A stretch of 64,000 bases of DNA from Bog-756 sp963831535 (GTDB lineage Bacteria; Actinomycetota; Acidimicrobiia; Acidimicrobiales; RAAP-2). This document shows, one piece after another, positions 7,602-16,282 of this stretch. How positions within the stretch are numbered: position 1 is the stretch's first letter; each line of letters starts with the position of its first letter. The notes beneath the pieces are model-generated. The model did no database searches. It saw only the letters and a program-made list of their open reading frames with translations, and was not told the origin of the DNA. The translations under genes were made by a program, and so were the position numbers. Where the stretch lies: contig CAWHQP010000001.1 in assembly GCA_963831535.1 (NCBI GenBank), forward strand, positions 248,001 to 312,000. The letters run 5' to 3'.

Positions 7602-10600
7602 ATGCCGATACAAGGGTCTATGGCACGAACGAGCAGCTTCGGCGATCGACGCTCCAAACTCTCGTTCGATCGTATCGAGGAAAGCGATTCGGGATTCTCC
7701 GACCGGACACTCGAAATTCCGGCTGAAATCGATCTGGCCGCCAAGGGTTTCCAATCGGTCACCTGGGTGTATGACACCGTCAATGACACAGTCATCTGGT
7801 CGATGCCGCTCGAGGAATTCTTCGGATTCCCCGAAGGCGCATCCGGCTTCACGGTCCTCCGCGACCGGCCAGATCCAGGCACCGCCCAGGACCCGGTCGA
7901 GGGGCTAGCCGAGCCGGAGCCATGGTCCTCGGAGCCCGTGCGATTCGCCAGCAGCTCGGACCTCGAGGCCACGCTGTTGGCACCGATCCTGGCCCCCATT
8001 CGCGCCGGAGCCCCGCTCGCCGACGTCGACCTCCGCATGGCCGTGGACGGTCCCGACGGCACCGAGCACCACCTCGTCGTCCGGGCCTCGTTCATGAGCA
8101 GGGTCGAACCGGCGCTCGACCGGGCGGACACCTTTTATGCCGGCGTGGTGGTCGACATCACCGCCCAGCGGCGGTTCGAGAAGGAACTCAGCGAGATGGT
8201 CGACCGATACCGACTGCTCACCGAGGTCTCCCCCGATGTCGTCTTCGTGCATCAGAACGGACTCCTCGTCTACGGGAACCGGGCCGCAGCCCGGCTGATG
8301 GGCGCGGGATCGACGGAAGAGGACTACCGCCAGACGGTGGCGGCTCACTACGGCCGACCGGTGACCGACTTCATGCACCCGGCCGACATCCCCGACCTCG
8401 TCGAGCGCCTGGGCCAGCTCACCGAGCACGGTCAGTTCTTCGAGCACGGGGAGGTCCGCTCGGTGACCCCGAGCGGGCAGGTTGTCTACATGGAGACCAC
8501 CAGCATCCGCACCACCTGGGGTGGTGAGCCGGCTTTCCAGGTGATCGCCCGGGACATCTCCGAGCGGCGTGCCGCCGAGGCCGCCGACCGCTACCGGGCC
8601 AGCCTGGTGGCCCACGTCTCGGACGCCATCATCGGTATCGACGCCGGGGGCAAGATCGAGAGCTGGAACGAGGCGGCTCGGGCCATCTACGGCTGGACCG
8701 AGGAAGAGGTCGTGGGGCTGTCCATCGCCGCCGTGGTCACCTCGAACCGCACCGACAGCGCAGCCGTGCTCGAGCGGGGGCAACGGTCCCATCGCCGCAA
8801 GGACGGATCCGAAGTCGACGTCCTGGTCTCCATCGACCCCCTCATCGACGACGACACCCAGCCCTCGGGTTGGGTGGTCGTGTGCACCGAGCTCACCGAC
8901 GCCCGTCAGGCCGAGGCCGGACGTCGCGCCGCCGAGGAGCGCTACGAGGCCGTGGTGGCCTCACTGAGCGAGGGCATCGTGCTCTTCGACGAGAACGGCA
9001 ACGTCTCCGCCCACAACGAAGCGGCGGCCCGCATTCTCGGGGAGCGCCTCAACTCGGGCTCCAGCCACCAGATCTTCACCGGCTCCTCGATCGCCATCGA
9101 GGCCAACGGTCACCCGATGTCCGCCGATTCGTTCCCCCACGCGGTGACGCTCGCCACCGGCGCCTCTCAGGACGATCTGGTCATCGGGGTGACCGACGGA
9201 AGTGGCCGGCGCCAGTGGCTCTCGCTCAGCTCACGCCTGCTCTCGGGTGCGGGCCCGAGCGAGTCGCCCATGGTGGTCTGCTCGTTCACCGACGTCACCG
9301 ACCGAAAGGCCGCCGAAGCCCAACTCCACTGGCTCGCCTATCACGACTCCCTCACCGGCCTGGGCAACCGCTCGCTGTTCAACGACGAACTCGAGCGCGA
9401 GCTGTTGGTGTCCATGCAACGGGGCACCAACCTGGCCGTGCTCTTCATCGACCTCGACCGATTCAAGCTGGTCAACGACTCCTTCGGTCACGCCAGCGGC
9501 GACGAGGTGCTGCTGGCCTTGGCCCAGCGGTTCAAGTCCGCCGTCCGGGGCGGGGACGTGGTCAGTCGCTTCTCCGGCGACGAGTTCGTCGTCCTGTGCC
9601 GCAACGTCCACGATGTCGAGGTGGCCACGAGCCTGGCCACCGAGTACTCGAGGCTGCTGTCCGATCCGGTCCAGCTCTCCACCGGCCGCAACGTGGTGGT
9701 GACCTGCAGCGTGGGGATCGCCTTCGTGATGCGGGGCCGGCAGTCGGCCCAGGACATTCTGCAGCAGGCGGACGTGGCCATGTTCCAGGCCAAGAACAAG
9801 GGACGCTCCCGGGTCGAGGTGTTCGACGAGTCCCTCCGGGCGAAGTCGGTGGCCCGGCTCGAGATCTACGACGACCTGCGACACTCCATCGACCACGACG
9901 AGCTGGCCGTGCACTACCAGCCCATCGCCTCGGTCAAGGACGACAGGATCGTGGCCATGGAGGCGCTGGTGCGGTGGCACCACCCGTCCCGGGGACTGCT
10001 CGGGCCGATGGAGTTCATTCCCTTCGCCGAGGAGACCGATCTCATCTTCTCGCTGGGCCGCTGGGTGCTGCGCGAAGCGTGCCAGACCATGGCCCGCTGG
10101 CGGCGCGAACTGCCCGGGGCCGAGGACGCCTACATCACGGTGAATCTCTCGGCCCACCAGTTGAGTGACACCGAACTGCTGGACACCATCGCCTCGGCCC
10201 TGGCCGACTCGGGCCTCCCTCCCGAGGCCCTGGTGATGGAGGTCACCGAGAGCATGCTCATGAGCGACACCTCGGCGTCGATCGCCATGCTGGGCGGTAT
10301 CCACGAGATGGGCGTGGGTCTGGCCATCGACGACTTCGGGACCGGTTACTCCTCCCTGGCCCAGCTGAAGCGGTTCCCGGTCAAGATCCTGAAGATCGAC
10401 AAGTCCTTCGTGGACGGCCTCGGTGCCTTCGAGAACGACGAGGCCATTGTGGCCGCCATCGTGCAGCTGTCCAAGGCCCTCGGCCTGGTGGTCCTGGCCG
10501 AAGGCGTGGAACGACCGGTGCAGCTACAGCGGGTGGCCGAACTCGGATGCGACCTCTACCAGGGGTACCTGATGTCCCGGCCCACCAAAGCCGACAGCGT

Positions 10601-10766
10601 CGACTTCAACAAGCATGCGTCGTGGTCCGAGACCGATGCCGATGCCGACGCGGATGCCGACACCGACGCCGAAATCGGGTCGAGTGGGGAGTCCGGGACC
10701 GGCAGTGGAGCCCTGGAGATAGCGGGGCCTGCCGGTTCGACTGGACCCGGCCCTGACGCCGCCTAG
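7602..10766 (+). CDS. PAS-domain diguanylate cyclase/phosphodiesterase (GGDEF-EAL)
   Basis: A 1054-residue cytoplasmic c-di-GMP signalling protein. An N-terminal region of about 190 residues with a PAS-like fold (TWVYDTVNDTVIWS) is followed by at least three further PAS/PAC units up to about residue 570, several ending in the linker pattern DISERRAAE or DVTDRKAAE. A GGDEF domain follows with the active loop SGDEF (658-662), a variant known to be active, then an EAL domain with EAL at 787-789, NLSAHQL, DDFGTGYSSL and AEGVE. Both active sites look intact, so it could make or degrade c-di-GMP. No membrane segment is visible. The last 70 residues are a low-complexity acidic Gly/Ser tail with a DA repeat. 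Confidence 0.93.
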   Translation: MPIQGSMARTSSFGDRRSKLSFDRIEESDSGFSDRTLEIPAEIDLAAKGFQSVTWVYDTVNDTVIWSMPLEEFFGFPEGASGFTVLRDRPDPGTAQDPVEGLAEPEPWSSEPVRFASSSDLEATLLAPILAPIRAGAPLADVDLRMAVDGPDGTEHHLVVRASFMSRVEPALDRADTFYAGVVVDITAQRRFEKELSEMVDRYRLLTEVSPDVVFVHQNGLLVYGNRAAARLMGAGSTEEDYRQTVAAHYGRPVTDFMHPADIPDLVERLGQLTEHGQFFEHGEVRSVTPSGQVVYMETTSIRTTWGGEPAFQVIARDISERRAAEAADRYRASLVAHVSDAIIGIDAGGKIESWNEAARAIYGWTEEEVVGLSIAAVVTSNRTDSAAVLERGQRSHRRKDGSEVDVLVSIDPLIDDDTQPSGWVVVCTELTDARQAEAGRRAAEERYEAVVASLSEGIVLFDENGNVSAHNEAAARILGERLNSGSSHQIFTGSSIAIEANGHPMSADSFPHAVTLATGASQDDLVIGVTDGSGRRQWLSLSSRLLSGAGPSESPMVVCSFTDVTDRKAAEAQLHWLAYHDSLTGLGNRSLFNDELERELLVSMQRGTNLAVLFIDLDRFKLVNDSFGHASGDEVLLALAQRFKSAVRGGDVVSRFSGDEFVVLCRNVHDVEVATSLATEYSRLLSDPVQLSTGRNVVVTCSVGIAFVMRGRQSAQDILQQADVAMFQAKNKGRSRVEVFDESLRAKSVARLEIYDDLRHSIDHDELAVHYQPIASVKDDRIVAMEALVRWHHPSRGLLGPMEFIPFAEETDLIFSLGRWVLREACQTMARWRRELPGAEDAYITVNLSAHQLSDTELLDTIASALADSGLPPEALVMEVTESMLMSDTSASIAMLGGIHEMGVGLAIDDFGTGYSSLAQLKRFPVKILKIDKSFVDGLGAFENDEAIVAAIVQLSKALGLVVLAEGVERPVQLQRVAELGCDLYQGYLMSRPTKADSVDFNKHASWSETDADADADADTDAEIGSSGESGTGSGALEIAGPAGSTGPGPDAA
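10635..10670 (+). repeat. In-frame hexanucleotide repeat coding for alternating Asp-Ala
   Basis: Six GA(T/C)GC(C/G)-type hexamers, one of them changed to code Asp-Thr, encode a DADADADADTDA stretch in the tail of the GGDEF-EAL protein. This is a likely slippage-prone, length-variable segment. Confidence 0.7.
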
Positions 10767-10784
10767 CTGTCGGACCGACGAGAG

Positions 10785-11990
10785 TCAGCCCAGACGTTCG
10801 ATGATGGTGGCGTTGGCCTGGCCGCCGCCCTCGCACATGGTCTGCAGCCCGTAGCGGGCGCCGGTGCGCTCCATCTCGTTCAGCAGGGTGGCGAGCAGCC
10901 GGGCGCCGGAGCCTCCGGTGGGATGCCCGATGGCGATCGCCCCGCCGTTCACGTTCACCTTGTCCATGTCCGGGTGGTGCTCCTGCTCCCAGGCCAACAC
11001 CACCGAGGCAAAGGCTTCGTTGATCTCGATCAGGTCGATGTCGTCGAGGGACAGCTTCGACTTCTCGAGCACCAGCGTGGTGGCCGGGATCGGGGCGGTC
11101 AGCATGATGACCGGGTCGTTGGCGGCCACGGCGAAGGTGTGGAACCGCGCCCTCGGGGTGAAGCCCAGCTGGCCGGCCATCTCCTCGGACATCACCAGCA
11201 CGGCGGCGGCTCCGTCGGAGATCTGCGACGAACTGGCCGCGGTGATGAGGCCGTCCTCCACGAAGGCCGGGGGCAGACTGGCGAGCTTCTCGTAGCTCGA
11301 GCCGGCCCGCACTCCCTCGTCGAAGGTGAGCGGTCCTTCGCCGGCGGGATCACCTTCGTCGGTGCCGGCCACGGCCACCTTGTTCTCCACCACGGCGCGT
11401 CGGGTGGCCAGGGGGATGATCTCGTTGTCGAAGCGTCCCTCGGCGATGGCCTGTGCCGCCCTGTCGTGGGACCGGAGGGCGAAGCGGTCCATGGACTCCC
11501 GACTGATCCCCCACCGCCTGGCGATCTCCTCGGCGCTCAGACCCTGATGGATGAAGTCGAACCGCTGGTGCACCGTCGGTCCGTAGGCCTCACCCGGACC
11601 GTGCTCGGTGGTGGAACCGATGGGTACCCGGCTCATCGACTCGACGCCACCCCCGATGACGATGTCCATGGCCCCGGACATCACCGCCTGGGCGGCGAAG
11701 TGGACGGCCTGCTGGGCCGAGCCGCACTGGCGGTCGACCGTGGTACCGGGCACGGTATCGGGAAACCCCGCGGCCAACGCGGCGTTCCGGCCGATGTTCA
11801 TGGCCTGTTCGCCGACGGTCATGGTGCACCCGTAGACGACGTCCTCGACGAGGGCCGGATCGAGATCGTTCCGCTCCACCAGGGCCCGGAGGGGTTGGGC
11901 GGCCAGGTCCACGGCGTGCCAGCCGGACAGCCGGCCGTTCCTCCTCCCTACCGGGGTGCGGACGGCATCGACGATCACAGCGTTGGGCAT
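10785..11990 (-). CDS. fadA6: FadA5/FadA6-like acetyl-CoA C-acyltransferase (thiolase)
   Basis: A 401-residue degradative thiolase. The nucleophilic Cys89 is in DRQCGSAQQA, His356 in GHPTGG and the second Cys386 in QTMCEGGG, so the catalytic set is complete. The segments RTPVG, GGGVESMSR and NGGAIAIGHP closely resemble mycobacterial steroid thiolases. FadA6 performs a thiolysis after IpdAB ring opening, and FadA5 shortens the side chain. I prefer FadA6 because the rings C/D genes are in this window, but the two are hard to separate by eye. It is divergent from an acyl-CoA dehydrogenase pair, sharing a control region with an operator. Confidence 0.8.
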   Translation of the reverse strand: MPNAVIVDAVRTPVGRRNGRLSGWHAVDLAAQPLRALVERNDLDPALVEDVVYGCTMTVGEQAMNIGRNAALAAGFPDTVPGTTVDRQCGSAQQAVHFAAQAVMSGAMDIVIGGGVESMSRVPIGSTTEHGPGEAYGPTVHQRFDFIHQGLSAEEIARRWGISRESMDRFALRSHDRAAQAIAEGRFDNEIIPLATRRAVVENKVAVAGTDEGDPAGEGPLTFDEGVRAGSSYEKLASLPPAFVEDGLITAASSSQISDGAAAVLVMSEEMAGQLGFTPRARFHTFAVAANDPVIMLTAPIPATTLVLEKSKLSLDDIDLIEINEAFASVVLAWEQEHHPDMDKVNVNGGAIAIGHPTGGSGARLLATLLNEMERTGARYGLQTMCEGGGQANATIIERLG

Positions 11991-12022
11991 ACCGCCATTG
12001 TGGCCGATGGGCCGTGGTTGCC

Positions 12023-12049
12023 GGAAATCTGGCGGTGTGTCAGATTTCC
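12023..12049 (+). promoter_or_regulatory. Nested inverted repeat between thiolase and FadE genes
   Basis: GGAAATCTG (12023-12031) and CAGATTTCC (12041-12049) are perfect 9-nt inverted arms separated by 9 nt. The inner 15 nt, 12029-12043, read CTGGCGGTGTGTCAG, a one-mismatch version of the CTGAC-N5-GTCAG element found at four other catabolic promoters in the window. It lies 33 nt before the thiolase start and 103 nt before the dehydrogenase start, so it may control both. Confidence 0.5.
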
Positions 12050-12145
12050 CCTTGTCCGGGTCGGGCCCCAGCTCGGCCCGACGAACGGCTCACCCGTCCG
12101 AACAACGACGAACACCGACCCGATCCCCGACCTAGGGACCCGACC

Positions 12146-13324
12146 ATGGATGCACCGATGGATCTCCACTACACGGCGGCCCAGGAGGCCTTCCGGGTCG
12201 AGGCGCGCGCGTGGTTGGCCGACCATGCACCCGCTCCCCGTTCCCTTCCCTCCCTCGACACGGCGGAGGGGTTCGAAGCCCACCGCCGGTGGGAACAGAC
12301 CATGTACAACGACCGGTGGTCCGTGGTCTCGTGGCCCGAGGAGTACGGCGGTCGGGGGGTGGGCATCCTCGAGTGGCTCATCTTCGAAGAGGAGTACTGG
12401 CGGGCCGAGGCGCCGCTCCGGGTCAGCCAGAATGGCGTGTTCCTCCTGGCCCCCACGCTGTTCGAGTTCGGCACCCAGGCGCAAAAGGACCGGTTCCTCC
12501 CCTCCATGGCATCCGGCGCGGAGATCTGGTGCCAGGGCTGGTCGGAGCCCGACGCCGGCTCCGACCTGGCCGGCATCCGCAGCCGGGCCGTGCGCTCCCC
12601 GGGGGACGACGGTTGGATGCTCACCGGGCAGAAGACCTGGGCCTCACGGGGTGCCTTCGCCGAGTGGTGCTTCGGCCTATTCCGCACCGATCCCGGCGCC
12701 GAGCGCCACCGGGGCCTGACCTACTTCCTCATCGACATGGGAACGCCGGGGATCACGGTCCGCCCGATCCCACAGATCGACGGGGAGACCGGATTCGCCG
12801 AGATCTTCTTCGAGGACGTCTTCGTTCCGGACGAGCGTGTGCTCGGCGGCGTGGGGCAGGGCTGGAGCGTGGCCATGGCCACCGCCGGCTCCGAGCGCGG
12901 CCTCAGCCTCCGGAGCCCGGCCCGTTATACCGAAGCCGCCCGGCGCCTGGTCCTGCTCTATGCCGACCGGCTCGCCGCCGACCCGGTACGCACCGGCCGG
13001 AGTGCCGACGCCGTGGCCGGGGCCTGGATGGATGCCGAGGCCTACCGGCTCAACACCTTGTGGACGGCCACCCGCGTCCTCGACGGCGGCTCGGTCGGGC
13101 CGGAGGCCAGTGCCAACAAGATCCACTGGTCGGAGACCGATCTGGCCATCCACCGGGCCGCCCTGGCTCTGCTGGGCCCGGACGCGGAGCTGCACGGTGG
13201 GGGCACGGACGCGCCATGGCTGGACGGCTACCTGTTCGCCCTGGCCGGGCCCATCTACGCCGGCACCAACGAGATCCAACGCAACGTGGTGGCCGAGCGC
13301 ATGCTCGGCCTGCCCCGGGGTTGA
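12146..13324 (+). CDS. Acyl-CoA dehydrogenase, alpha-type partner of a FadE pair
   Basis: A 392-residue FAD-dependent acyl-CoA dehydrogenase. Family signatures are WCQGWSEPDAGSDLAGI, the TGQKTWASRGA strand, an FFEDVFVPDERVLG segment and the C-terminal YAGTNEIQRNVVAERMLGLPRG. It is followed 12 nt later by a second, divergent dehydrogenase subunit. In actinobacterial steroid catabolism such adjacent FadE genes encode obligate alpha2beta2 enzymes (for example FadE28-FadE29), each site using parts of both chains. Its substrate is therefore probably a steroid-derived acyl-CoA. The ATG at 12146 is chosen because translation from it begins right before the conserved helix; ATG at 12158 is an alternative. 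Confidence 0.9.
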   Translation: MDAPMDLHYTAAQEAFRVEARAWLADHAPAPRSLPSLDTAEGFEAHRRWEQTMYNDRWSVVSWPEEYGGRGVGILEWLIFEEEYWRAEAPLRVSQNGVFLLAPTLFEFGTQAQKDRFLPSMASGAEIWCQGWSEPDAGSDLAGIRSRAVRSPGDDGWMLTGQKTWASRGAFAEWCFGLFRTDPGAERHRGLTYFLIDMGTPGITVRPIPQIDGETGFAEIFFEDVFVPDERVLGGVGQGWSVAMATAGSERGLSLRSPARYTEAARRLVLLYADRLAADPVRTGRSADAVAGAWMDAEAYRLNTLWTATRVLDGGSVGPEASANKIHWSETDLAIHRAALALLGPDAELHGGGTDAPWLDGYLFALAGPIYAGTNEIQRNVVAERMLGLPRG

Positions 13325-13336
13325 GGGAGAGCGACG

Positions 13337-14428
13337 GTGCACTTCGCCTTCAGCGACCAGCAGACCGAGTTCCGTGACACGGTCCGCCAAGTGCTGGCCA
13401 AGGAGTGCACCCCCGACGACCTCCGGGCCGCCTTCGAGCATCCCTCACCCCGCACCCCGCGCTGGGACATCCTGGTCGAGCTCGGCGTGGCGTCACTCAC
13501 CGTCCCCGAGGCCCATGGAGGACTCGGTCTGGGGTTGCTCGATCTCGTCCTCCTCCTCGAGGAGGCCGGTCGGGTCTCCCTGCCCGAGCCGTTACTCGAG
13601 ACCACTGGGGTCGTTGCACCGTTGCTCGCCGACCTGGTGCGGTCGGTCGGTTCCGACGGGGTCACCGTGGCTGGCTCCTGGTTGGACGCCATCGCCGAGG
13701 GGGGAGCGACTGCCACCGTCGGCGCCGTGGGACTGAGCTCCTCCGGTCCTTGGCCCGCCGCGCCGGCGGCCATTGCCGGGGCCGACGGGGCCGACCTCCT
13801 GGTCCTGTTCACGTCGGGCGACGACGGCCCCGAGCTCCACGTGGTCGACGCCGAGGTGGTGACCGTGCGCTCCGTGCCTTCTCTGGACCCCACCCGCAGG
13901 ATGGGGATCCCCCACTGGACCCCCACCGCCGAAACCCGCGTTCTGGCCGGCCCGGACGCGGCTGGCGCGTTGGGTCGCACATTCGACCGAGCCGCCGTGG
14001 CCACCGCTGCCGAGCTCATCGGCCTGGCCGACCGGATGATCTCCATGGCGGCGAACTACGCCAAGGAACGCCACCAGTTCGGCCAGCCCATAGGGAGCTT
14101 CCAGGCGGTCAAGCATCTTCTGGCCGGAGCCCAGGTCCGTCTGGAGTTCGCCCGTCCCGTGGTCTACGGCGCCGCCTGGTCCCTCGACAGGTCGGAGTCG
14201 GGATCGTCATCGGGAGCTGCGGCGTCCCGCTCCGCGTCCACGGCAAAGGCCTTCGCCTCCGATGCCGCCACCGAAGCGGCCCGGGTGTCCCTCCAGGTCC
14301 ACGGGGCCATCGGGTACACCTGGGAGTGCGACCTCCATCTCTACATGAAGCGGGCCTGGGCACTGGCCGAGGCCTGGGGATCCTCGACCGACCACCGCTC
14401 CCTCGTACTGGAGTCCCTCCTGTCCTAA
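13337..14428 (+). CDS. Acyl-CoA dehydrogenase, second subunit of the FadE pair
   Basis: A 363-residue dehydrogenase-fold protein with a shorter N-terminal domain. It has the conserved YAKERHQFGQPIGSFQAVKH segment and the C-terminal VHGAIGYTWECDLHLYMKRA typical of FadE29-like subunits. It begins with GTG behind a GAGGGAGAG ribosome site, 12 nt after the preceding dehydrogenase, and presumably forms a heterotetramer with it. The middle part (about 130-210) is Ala/Gly-rich and less conserved. A hairpin follows the stop, in front of the convergent secreted-protein gene. Confidence 0.88.
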   Translation: MHFAFSDQQTEFRDTVRQVLAKECTPDDLRAAFEHPSPRTPRWDILVELGVASLTVPEAHGGLGLGLLDLVLLLEEAGRVSLPEPLLETTGVVAPLLADLVRSVGSDGVTVAGSWLDAIAEGGATATVGAVGLSSSGPWPAAPAAIAGADGADLLVLFTSGDDGPELHVVDAEVVTVRSVPSLDPTRRMGIPHWTPTAETRVLAGPDAAGALGRTFDRAAVATAAELIGLADRMISMAANYAKERHQFGQPIGSFQAVKHLLAGAQVRLEFARPVVYGAAWSLDRSESGSSSGAAASRSASTAKAFASDAATEAARVSLQVHGAIGYTWECDLHLYMKRAWALAEAWGSSTDHRSLVLESLLS

Positions 14429-14432
14429 TCCC

Positions 14433-14451
14433 GGCCGTTTCCCGGCCGGCT
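14433..14451. terminator. GC hairpin between convergent genes
   Basis: CCGGCCG (14433-14439), loop TTTCC, CGGCCGG (14445-14451) form a perfect 7-bp stem between the stop of the FadE pair and the stop of the convergent CHAP gene. It could serve both directions. There is no T-tract. Confidence 0.45.
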
Positions 14452-14477
14452 CCCGCCGGCTGGGCCGGGCAGAGGAC

Positions 14478-16040
14478 CTACGGTTGGGCGAAGGCGTAGA
14501 TCGGTACCCCGTTGTAGGACACCGACTGGGACGGCAGATAGGGGCCGTTGACCACCACGGCCAGTGATCCCGTCGGAGCCGGTCCGGCATCCCCCTCGAC
14601 GGTGACCACGGCACCGTCCGGCCAGACCTGCACGACGACGCCCACATGCACCGACGTGGCCGTGGAGTACGGTCCCGTGCCGTAGAGGACGGCGTCACCC
14701 GGGAGCGGAGTCGCCGTCGGAGGCAACACTCCGGTGTGGGCCGCCGCCCACGTGTAGATGTTCCCGGTGAAGGGGTACGACGGGATGGGCACGCCGGCCC
14801 GCTCCCAGACCCATGTGGCGAACAGGGCGCACCACTCCTCACAGGGACCGTAGGGATTGCAGAACTGGCCCCGATCGGGATCGGCGTTCACCTGGCTGTT
14901 GGCGATCGACACGATGGCCGAGGTGGTGACACTGGGCGCGGCGCTGGGCGGATTGGTGAACCCGTAGGACCACCCGTCCGGTTCGAGCAGCCAGTAGCCC
15001 TGGCCGTCGGGGGACAGGGCGATGTCGGCCACCGGGGGCACATCGGCCGGATTTCCCGCGTAGCCACCGGCGAGGGAGCCGTAGAATCCCGCCGTTCCAA
15101 AGGGGAAGACCTCGCCGTCGGTGGCCACAAGGACATAGCCCCGGTCGTGGGGGGTGGCCACCATGTCGACGACCGGGTCGTTGAGCACCGCCCCACCGAG
15201 GGAGCCGAGGAACGGTGCGTCGCCGAAGGTGAAGATCCCGCCGTCGGCGCCCACCAACCAGTAGCCGTGGCCGGTGGATGACGCGGCCATGCCGGTGATC
15301 GGCGCGTTGAGCCGGGTTCCGCCCTCCGAACCGTAGAACGTGGCGTCACCGAAGCTGAAGATGCCACCGTCCTGAGCGACCAGCCAATACCCCTTTCCGT
15401 CCGGCGTGGCGGCCATACCCACAACGGGCTGGTTCAGATGACTGCCACCCATGGAGCCGTAGAAGCCGGCATCACCGAAGGTGAAGACCCCGCCATCCAG
15501 TGCCACCAACCAGTAACCGCCACCATCGGGCGTGGCCGCCATCCCCACGACGGGACCATTCAGGTGGAGTGCGCCGAGCGAGCCGAGGAAGGGGGCGCTG
15601 CCCTGGGCGAACACTCCCCCGTCGGCGGCGGCCAACCAATATCCCTGGTGGCCAGTCGTCGCCACCGGATCGGCGACCATGGCCACCATCACCGAGCTCA
15701 ACGACGAACCGATCGGGGCGTTGATGGCCTGGGCGTCACCGAACCCGATGACACCACCGCCCTGATAGACGTGGGGTGCGATCTGCGGCACCACCGCAGC
15801 ACGGGCCGGACCCGCCGGCGTCAGGGTCGCCACCACGCACAGCACCACGCCGAACACCAGAGCGGGCAGAACCGGTGGTCGCCGGTGCCCCCTCCCACCG
15901 GTTCGAGGCCAGCATTTTTCGCTAGAACGTGCCAAATGACCACTCTGAGTTGTAAAACTGATCACTGGCCCCCGTTCGGTCCCTGGGTACCCGCCCATGT
16001 TACGCAACGGACCCCATTGCGGGAAGGACCTCGCCGCCAT
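14478..16040 (-). CDS. Secreted repeat protein with C-terminal CHAP-like amidase domain
   Basis: Up to 520 residues. A hydrophobic segment ending in PAGPARA marks a signal peptide or signal anchor at about residues 55-80. Next come about six units of roughly 42 residues with the consensus GYWLVAxDGGxFxFGDAxFxGS, LNxPVVxMA. The C-terminal 130 residues carry a Cys in EEWCALFATWVWERAG and a His in SVHVGVVVQVW, as in CHAP peptidoglycan amidases/endopeptidases. I infer a secreted cell-wall hydrolase whose repeats form a propeller-like binding module. The true start is uncertain: ATG at 16040 or 15998, or a TTG nearer the signal peptide, since no site has a strong ribosome site. Confidence 0.8.
   Translation of the reverse strand: MAARSFPQWGPLRNMGGYPGTERGPVISFTTQSGHLARSSEKCWPRTGGRGHRRPPVLPALVFGVVLCVVATLTPAGPARAAVVPQIAPHVYQGGGVIGFGDAQAINAPIGSSLSSVMVAMVADPVATTGHQGYWLAAADGGVFAQGSAPFLGSLGALHLNGPVVGMAATPDGGGYWLVALDGGVFTFGDAGFYGSMGGSHLNQPVVGMAATPDGKGYWLVAQDGGIFSFGDATFYGSEGGTRLNAPITGMAASSTGHGYWLVGADGGIFTFGDAPFLGSLGGAVLNDPVVDMVATPHDRGYVLVATDGEVFPFGTAGFYGSLAGGYAGNPADVPPVADIALSPDGQGYWLLEPDGWSYGFTNPPSAAPSVTTSAIVSIANSQVNADPDRGQFCNPYGPCEEWCALFATWVWERAGVPIPSYPFTGNIYTWAAAHTGVLPPTATPLPGDAVLYGTGPYSTATSVHVGVVVQVWPDGAVVTVEGDAGPAPTGSLAVVVNGPYLPSQSVSYNGVPIYAFAQP
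14940..15650 (-). repeat. Tandem GYWLV-type protein repeats (about 126 bp each)
   Basis: Six in-frame units within the CHAP-domain protein. The first four are well preserved, the fifth has a 5-residue insertion, and the last (GYWLLEPDGWSYGF) is degenerate. The copies differ at the DNA level, so this is an old array and not a recent slippage product. Confidence 0.85.
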
Positions 16041-16203
16041 CTCGCCAACTGGTAATCATCAAGGCAGTTGGAGATAGGTTTTTCTGCTCGCCTCACCCAG
16101 ATTTCCCACCCGGGCCGGCAAAACCGGCAGCCGTTGACCGGGACGTCGACCTCTCAGTCGTCCGCTCCGTGTTGGAATTCCGGGTGCAAAAAAACCATGC
16201 TGG

Positions 16204-16237
16204 GTGGTAATGTGGTCGGACCACTACTGAGGGTGGT
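16204..16237 (+). promoter_or_regulatory. GTGGT iterons and palindrome upstream of the SGNH gene
   Basis: GTGGT occurs at 16204-16208, 16212-16216 and 16233-16237, and inverted as ACCAC at 16220-16224. The middle copies form the perfect palindrome GTGGTC-G-GACCAC (16212-16224). A TAATGT box at 16208-16213 overlaps it. The layout suggests a repressor or activator site at the promoter of the leader ORF and SGNH gene. The regulator is unknown. Confidence 0.4.
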
Positions 16238-16258
16238 ATTTACCGTTGGAGGGGCGCA

Positions 16259-16282
16259 ATGATGGAAGCACACGCACGGTGA
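16259..16282 (+). CDS. Candidate 7-codon leader ORF (MMEAHAR)
   Basis: ATG at 16259 lies 5 nt behind a strong GGAGGGG ribosome site (16247-16253) and opens a 7-codon frame, MMEAHAR, whose TGA (16280-16282) overlaps the GTG start of the SGNH hydrolase as GTGA. The ribosome site therefore appears to serve this mini-ORF, with the hydrolase translated by coupling. The peptide itself has no recognisable function. Confidence 0.5.
   Translation: MMEAHAR

Noticed and set aside
14940..15650. Regularly spaced direct repeats that could look like a CRISPR array
   Set aside because: The units are in-frame protein repeats of about 126 bp with coding constraints, and no cas gene is present.
16246..16278. 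TTG at 16246 as start of the SGNH hydrolase
   Set aside because: It overlaps the GGAGGGG ribosome site itself; the coupled GTG at 16279 explains the layout better.
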